DNA from: CAZSNH01 sp052388455
GTDB taxonomy: Bacteria; Pseudomonadota; Alphaproteobacteria; Rhizobiales; Hyphomicrobiaceae
Direction of reading: 5' to 3'
Assembly (NCBI GenBank): GCA_052388455.1
Contig: JBQTIA010000056.1
Location: forward strand, 1-29,258
DNA: 29,258 bases
The translations under genes and the position numbers were made by a program. The notes beneath the pieces were generated by a model. The model ran no database searches and was not told the DNA's origin. It saw only the letters and a list, made by a program, of their open reading frames with translations. Below, in pieces: positions 24,374 through 29,258 of this stretch. How positions within the stretch are numbered: the first letter of the stretch is position 1; every line of letters begins with the position of its first letter.

Positions 24374-24511
24374 GTTCCAGTTCCCGAATTTTCGGAGGCA
24401 AGGCGGTCGAGTTGCCGCTCAGGTCCGGCTACCGGAGAAAAATCGCAAGGCCAGAACCTGCGTCCCGACTTACGCCCAAGACCCGGGCGTTGCTCTGCGG
24501 CCTCTTCGCAC

Positions 24512-24838
24512 ATGCGAGAATCGAGTATTCCTGCCTTAGCCGTCCAGGTCAAACCCAGACCGGACGCATCCTTTCAAACGTGCTTTCCAGCGAGCCCGCT
24601 CCTGCCAACCATCGACCGGCAACTGCTGATCATTTCCGTTCTGACGGCCGCATCCTGGCTGTTGGCGGGCTGTGGACAGACGACGGCCGGCGGGTTGCTG
24701 CCCGAGGCGCGGCCGGCCGACCGGCTGCTCTCGGCGGAAGAAGCCAGGGCGGCCGCGGAGGCACTGGTCAGGGCCAAGGACGAGCGGCACGCCTCCGATA
24801 TGGCGGCCATCGAGCATCGGTCCGTCAAGACCCGCTGA
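24512..24838 (+). CDS. Small lipoprotein, unknown function
   Basis: A hydrophobic stretch LLIISVLTAASWLLAGC ends in a clear lipobox (LLAGC), followed by a short charged helical part (AEEARAAAEALVRAKDERHA) and a TGA stop. The mature protein would be about 55 residues, anchored by the lipid on the cysteine. The start is uncertain: ATG 24512 gives 108 residues with a long 36-residue extension before the hydrophobic core, and no better ATG, GTG or TTG lies closer in frame. It is divergent from phaC and followed by a strong hairpin. Short lipoproteins of this build are common in alphaproteobacteria, mostly without known role. Confidence 0.55.
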   Translation: MRESSIPALAVQVKPRPDASFQTCFPASPLLPTIDRQLLIISVLTAASWLLAGCGQTTAGGLLPEARPADRLLSAEEARAAAEALVRAKDERHASDMAAIEHRSVKTR

Positions 24839-24875
24839 GCCCGCCGCACCGCCTGCCACACTATCAGGGGTCGCA

Positions 24876-24899
24876 CCCCATCCGCCCGCACGGATGGGG
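24876..24899 (+). terminator. Terminator hairpin behind the small lipoprotein
   Basis: CCCCATCCG (24876-24884) pairs exactly with CGGATGGGG (24891-24899) around a six-base loop, 38 bases after the lipoprotein stop. The stem is strong, but no T-run follows. It separates the lipoprotein from the aminotransferase gene. Confidence 0.5.
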
Positions 24900-25031
24900 A
24901 TGAGCCACTGGACGTTGGCTTGGCCCGCGGCGTAAACACTCGGCTTGCCGACCGATCGCCTCGAACGCGCCGGCCGGCCGGTCAATGTCCGAGCGAGCCC
25001 GTCAAGCCAGCCCATCACCAGAGACCCGAGC

Positions 25032-26273
<1,242 letters not shown>

Positions 26274-26285
26274 CGACCAGCCCGA

Positions 26286-27605
26286 ATGAAAGAGCCCCTG
26301 AAACTCGGCGTCGCCGGTCTAGGCACGGTCGGAGCCGGCCTGATGCAGCTGATCGAAACGCAGCGCGACCGCCTCGCGGAAGCGATCGGCCGCGACATCG
26401 CGGTGGTCGGCGTGTCGGCCCGCTCACGCAAGAAGGACCGCGGCTTCACCCTGCCGGGCGTCAAGTGGTTCGATGATCCGGTGGCGCTCGCCGCCGACCC
26501 CGAGGTGGCGGTGTTCGTCGAGCTGATGGGCGGCGAGGACGGAGTGGCCAAGGCGGCCGTCGAGACGGCGCTGAAGGCCGGCAAGCACGTCGTCACCGCC
26601 AACAAGGCGCTGCTCGCCAAGCATGGCTTCGAGCTGGCCAAGATCGCCGAGAAGAACGGCGTCGCATTGAACTTCGAGGCGGCGGTGGCGGGCGCCATTC
26701 CGGTGATCAAGGCGCTGCGCGAGGCGCTGGCCGCCAACGAGGTGAAGCGGGTCTATGGCATCCTCAACGGCACCTGCAATTTCATCCTGACCAAGATGCA
26801 GGAGGAAAAGCGCTCCTTCGACGATGTGCTGAGGGAAGCGCAGGCGAAGGGCTATGCGGAGGCCGACCCCGTCTTCGACATCGGCGGCTTCGACGCGGCC
26901 CACAAGCTCGCGCTGCTCACCAGTCTCGCCTTCGGCACCAAGGTCGCCTTCGACCAGATTCATGTCGAGGGCATCGAAAAGATCACGATTGCCGACATCG
27001 AGGCCGCCGACGAACTCGGCTACCGCATCAAGCTGCTCGGCGTCGCGGTGCAGACCGAGAGCGGGATAGAGACGCGGGTCAACCCGGCCATGGTGCCGAA
27101 GCACACGGCCATCGCCGAGGTCTCGGGCGTCACCAACTGCGTCGCCATCGACGGCGATTATTCCGGCACGCTGCTGCTGGTCGGACCCGGCGCCGGGGCT
27201 AGGCCTACCGCCTCGGCGGTTGCCAGCGATATCGTCGATGTCGCCCGCGAGCTGGTCATGCCGCCTTTCGTGCGCCCGACCTCGGCGCTGAAACCCTATA
27301 AGCGGGCCAAGCTCGGCGCGCACCAGGGCGCCTACTACGTCCGCCTGTCACTGAAGGACGAGCCCGGCACCATGGCGGCCATCGCCAAGCGAATGGGCGA
27401 CAACGACGTCTCGCTCGAAAGCATCGTTCAGAAGCGGGCGCGGGGTGCGGCGCTCGGAACGCGACAGCCGCCGGGCGCACCCGCGCCGGTCATCCTCATC
27501 ACGCACGAGACGACCGAGGAGGCGATCCGGCGGGCGCTGGCGGCGATCGAAAAGGACGGCAAGATCGCCGAGCGGCCGCAGATGATCAGGATCGAGCAGC
27601 TTTGA
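26286..27605 (+). CDS. hom: Homoserine dehydrogenase with ACT domain
   Basis: Hom reduces aspartate semialdehyde to homoserine with NAD(P)H, on the way to threonine and methionine. The 439 residues have the Rossmann motif GVAGLGTVGAGL (8-19), TANKALLAKHG with Lys107, GTCNFIL (162-168), and the family signature YAEADPVFDIGGFDAAHK (190-207, with the catalytic lysine). The C-terminal ACT domain (from about 350, YYVRLSLKDEPGTMAAIAKR) usually binds threonine for feedback control. It starts 12 bases behind the aminotransferase with no strong ribosome binding site, so translational coupling is likely. Behind its stop lies a G-rich structured spacer before glpX. Confidence 0.96.
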   Translation: MKEPLKLGVAGLGTVGAGLMQLIETQRDRLAEAIGRDIAVVGVSARSRKKDRGFTLPGVKWFDDPVALAADPEVAVFVELMGGEDGVAKAAVETALKAGKHVVTANKALLAKHGFELAKIAEKNGVALNFEAAVAGAIPVIKALREALAANEVKRVYGILNGTCNFILTKMQEEKRSFDDVLREAQAKGYAEADPVFDIGGFDAAHKLALLTSLAFGTKVAFDQIHVEGIEKITIADIEAADELGYRIKLLGVAVQTESGIETRVNPAMVPKHTAIAEVSGVTNCVAIDGDYSGTLLLVGPGAGARPTASAVASDIVDVARELVMPPFVRPTSALKPYKRAKLGAHQGAYYVRLSLKDEPGTMAAIAKRMGDNDVSLESIVQKRARGAALGTRQPPGAPAPVILITHETTEEAIRRALAAIEKDGKIAERPQMIRIEQL

Positions 27606-27613
27606 TGTGGGCA

Positions 27614-27687
27614 AGGGAATAGGGGAGTAGGGGAAAAGGGGAAAAGGTGGGTCGGACCGGACATACTCCCCTAATCCCCTACTCCCT
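27614..27687 (+). repeat. G-rich inverted repeat, possible G-quadruplex, between hom and glpX
   Basis: The left arm 27614-27633 (AGGGAATAGGGGAGTAGGGG) and the right arm 27668-27687 (CCCCTAATCCCCTACTCCCT) are complementary at 18 of 20 positions around a 34-base loop. The left side is a 7-8 bp tandem unit (AGGGAAT, AGGGGAGT, AGGGGAAA twice). GGGG at 27622-27625, 27630-27633 and 27638-27641 plus GGG at 27649-27651, with loops of 4, 4 and 7, meet the usual G-quadruplex pattern on the plus strand and thus in the mRNA. Hairpin and quadruplex exclude each other. It may act as a processing or attenuation element between the two genes. Confidence 0.7.
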
Positions 27688-27717
27688 TCCGTCGACGAAC
27701 GAAGCAGGGGGCATGGA

Positions 27718-28707
27718 ATGGCCAGAGACAACAACAACGGCGGATTGGAGCGCGTGCTGGTGCTCGAAGTGGCGCGCGTGACGGAAGCTGCCGCCATCGC
27801 CGCCGCCCGTCTGCGGGGCCGGGGCAACGAGAAGGCCGCCGACAAGGCCGCGGTCGATGCCATGCGGCGCGAGCTGGCCAACCTCGCCATCCGAGGCACC
27901 GTCGTCATCGGCGAAGGCGAGATGGACGAAGCGCCGATGCTCTACATCGGCGAGAAGGTCGGCAGCGGCGAAGGCCCCGAGGTCGACATCGCCGTTGATC
28001 CCCTCGAAGGCACCACGATCTGCGCCAAGGCCATGCCGAACGCGCTCGCCGTTCTCGCCATCTCGGAGCGAGGCGGTCTGCTCCACGCGCCCGATATGTA
28101 CATGAGCAAGATTGCCATCGGACCCGGCTATCCGGAGGGCATCGTCGACCTCGACGCCGCGCCGGCCGACAACCTGCACGCCCTCGCCAAGGCCAAGGGC
28201 GTGCCGGTGTCCGAGATCACCGCCTGCATCCTCGACCGGCCGCGCCACGTCGCCCTGATCAGGGCTGTTCGCGACGCCGGAGCCGCGGTGCAGCTCATTC
28301 CCGACGGCGACATCGCGGGCGTGATCTGGACCACAGATCCGGGCGAAACCGGCATCGACATCTACATGGGGTCGGGCGGCGCGCCCGAGGGCGTGCTGGC
28401 GGCCGCGGCGCTACGGTGCATCGGCGGCCAGATCCAGGGCCGGCTGATCACCGATAAGGACATAGAACGCGAGCGCGCGCGCAAGATGGGCATCACCGAT
28501 CTCAACCGCAAATTCCGGCTCGAGGACATGGCCTCGGCCGACGTGATCTTCTCGGCCACCGGGATCACCGACGGCTCGCTGCTCGACGGCGTGCGCTTCC
28601 GCGGCGATTTCGCCGAAACGGAGAGCGTCGTGATGCGCTCGAAGACCGGAACCGTCCGGCGCATCAAGACCAACTTCAGAGACATCGGCGCGCGCTTCGT
28701 CGGCTGA
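27718..28707 (+). CDS. glpX: Class II fructose-1,6-bisphosphatase
   Basis: GlpX hydrolyses fructose 1,6-bisphosphate to fructose 6-phosphate in gluconeogenesis and, in autotrophs, also sedoheptulose bisphosphate in the Calvin cycle. The 329 residues match the family. Metal and phosphate residues lie in GTVVIGEGEMDEAPMLYIGE (60-79) and DPLEGTT (94-100), with GSGGAPEGVLAAAAL and SATGITDG later. GGGGG (27707-27711) lies six bases before the ATG at 27718. It is 112 bases behind hom, with the G-rich hairpin between them. A GC-rich hairpin follows the stop, and the next gene runs towards it. Confidence 0.96.
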   Translation: MARDNNNGGLERVLVLEVARVTEAAAIAAARLRGRGNEKAADKAAVDAMRRELANLAIRGTVVIGEGEMDEAPMLYIGEKVGSGEGPEVDIAVDPLEGTTICAKAMPNALAVLAISERGGLLHAPDMYMSKIAIGPGYPEGIVDLDAAPADNLHALAKAKGVPVSEITACILDRPRHVALIRAVRDAGAAVQLIPDGDIAGVIWTTDPGETGIDIYMGSGGAPEGVLAAAALRCIGGQIQGRLITDKDIERERARKMGITDLNRKFRLEDMASADVIFSATGITDGSLLDGVRFRGDFAETESVVMRSKTGTVRRIKTNFRDIGARFVG

Positions 28708-28713
28708 TCTCTG

Positions 28714-28741
28714 CAGCGCCCCGCGGATAGCGGGGCGGCTG
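28714..28741. terminator. GC hairpin between glpX and the RTX gene
   Basis: CGCCCCGC (28717-28724) pairs exactly with GCGGGGCG (28730-28737) around GGATA, and CAG/CTG extends the stem past a one-base bulge. It starts seven bases after the glpX stop and lies between two convergent genes, so it may end transcription from both sides. There is no T-run. Confidence 0.55.
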
Positions 28742-28770
28742 CGGGTGACAACGAACTCCAGTGCGTCTCG

Positions 28771-29258
28771 TCAGAGCAGCAGGAAGTCCGCCGCTGTTAT
28801 GAGGGCCGCGTCGACTCCGAGGAGCTGCATGCTCATGTCTCCAGCGGTGACGACGGCGCCGGCCGCATCGTCCTCAATGGTGATGTCGAGGAACGTCAGT
28901 CCATCCGCGAGGCCGATCTTGTCGACGCCATTGTCGAAGTCGCGAACCCGGTCGAAATCCTCGCTGAAGACGAAGGTGTCCTCGCCCAGGCCGCCGAGGA
29001 GCAGGTCGTTGCCGTCCCCGCCGTCGATGAGGTCGTTGCCTGTGCCGCCGCGCAGGGTGTCATCGCCGTCCCCGCCGCCGAGCGTGTCGTTGCCGATACC
29101 GCCGATCAGCGTGTCCTGGCCGCCGTTGCCGTAGAGCAGGTCGTCGCCGCCACGGCCTTCGAGCGTGTTGCCATTGCCGTCGCCGGAGATGATGCCGGAG
29201 CTTCCCCCGCCGACGAAGCCGGCGGCGAGGACGAGATTGTCACCCGCGGCGTTGCGGA
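28771..29258 (-). CDS. RTX/hemolysin-type calcium-binding protein, C-terminal part
   Basis: Only the last 162 or so codons are inside the window; the 5' part lies beyond the right edge. Read from the edge to the TGA at 28773-28771, it has repeated nonapeptides of the type GGxGxDxLx: GRGGDDLLYGNGGQDTLIGG, GIGNDTLGGGDGDDTLRGG, GTGNDLIDGGDGNDLLLGG. These form calcium-binding beta rolls. An end of the type GEDTFVFSEDFDRVRDFDNG then KIGLADG follows, common at the C-terminus of proteins secreted by type I systems. The final LITAADFLLL is hydrophobic, like many type I signals. Which effector domain it carries (protease, lipase, adhesin) cannot be known. No ABC exporter gene is in the window. Confidence 0.88.
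   Translation of the reverse strand, partial: RNAAGDNLVLAAGFVGGGSSGIISGDGNGNTLEGRGGDDLLYGNGGQDTLIGGIGNDTLGGGDGDDTLRGGTGNDLIDGGDGNDLLLGGLGEDTFVFSEDFDRVRDFDNGVDKIGLADGLTFLDITIEDDAAGAVVTAGDMSMQLLGVDAALITAADFLLL

Noticed and set aside
22883..24511. Plus-strand frame opposite phaC that joins the small lipoprotein in frame
   Set aside because: The part opposite phaC is a shadow; only the end with the lipobox is likely real.
28745..29134. Serine/proline-rich plus-strand frame at the right edge
   Set aside because: It is the complement of the RTX repeats read on the minus strand.

Overview
This GC-rich window most likely comes from an alphaproteobacterium of the Hyphomicrobiales (Rhizobiales). The indications are the ethylmalonyl-CoA pathway genes ccr and ecm, a class I PHA synthase, parts of a Tad/Cpa pilus locus, and an alaC-like aminotransferase, hom and glpX run in that order. 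I cannot name a genus. All calls are by reading the sequence; no database search was run.

Layout. Positions 1-440 are a structured leader ending in a good promoter for gap (glyceraldehyde-3-phosphate dehydrogenase). From 1449 to 2506 there is no intact gene: it holds a frameshifted metallophosphoesterase remnant and then a dense array of four hairpins (2126-2372). From 2507 to 7511 lies a glycan island with codon use (frequent ATA, AT-richer stretches) unlike its neighbours: a sulfotransferase on the plus strand facing a minus-strand operon of an RgpF-type protein with DUF-like repeats, a GT4 glycosyltransferase and a polysaccharide pyruvyl transferase. A short basic hypothetical protein and tRNA-Ser(GCT) follow.

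From 8778 to 16665 the window carries core metabolism: ccr, a small membrane protein, ecm, rimK, two small membrane proteins and an Aas-like acyl-activating enzyme. ecm ends in a 25-bp unit repeated four times; every copy spells the same C-terminal tail and its own stop codon. From 16878 to 22501 are a TadG-like von Willebrand protein, the secretin CpaC, the lipoprotein CpaD and a DUF900-type hydrolase. phaC follows on the minus strand, then a small lipoprotein, alaC, hom and glpX on the plus strand, and finally the C-terminal end of an RTX-type calcium-binding protein running in from the right edge.

How they fit together. Ccr and Ecm act in the acetyl-CoA assimilation route that branches from the PHB cycle, and PhaC polymerises the 3-hydroxybutyryl-CoA of the same cycle; GapA and GlpX serve central carbon flow in glycolysis/gluconeogenesis or the Calvin cycle. 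The glycan island, the Tad genes and the RTX protein all concern the cell surface. The most unusual things seen are non-coding: the hairpin array with CTAG-bounded inverted repeats, the stop-bearing 25-bp repeats behind ecm, and a G-rich hairpin/G-quadruplex candidate between hom and glpX.
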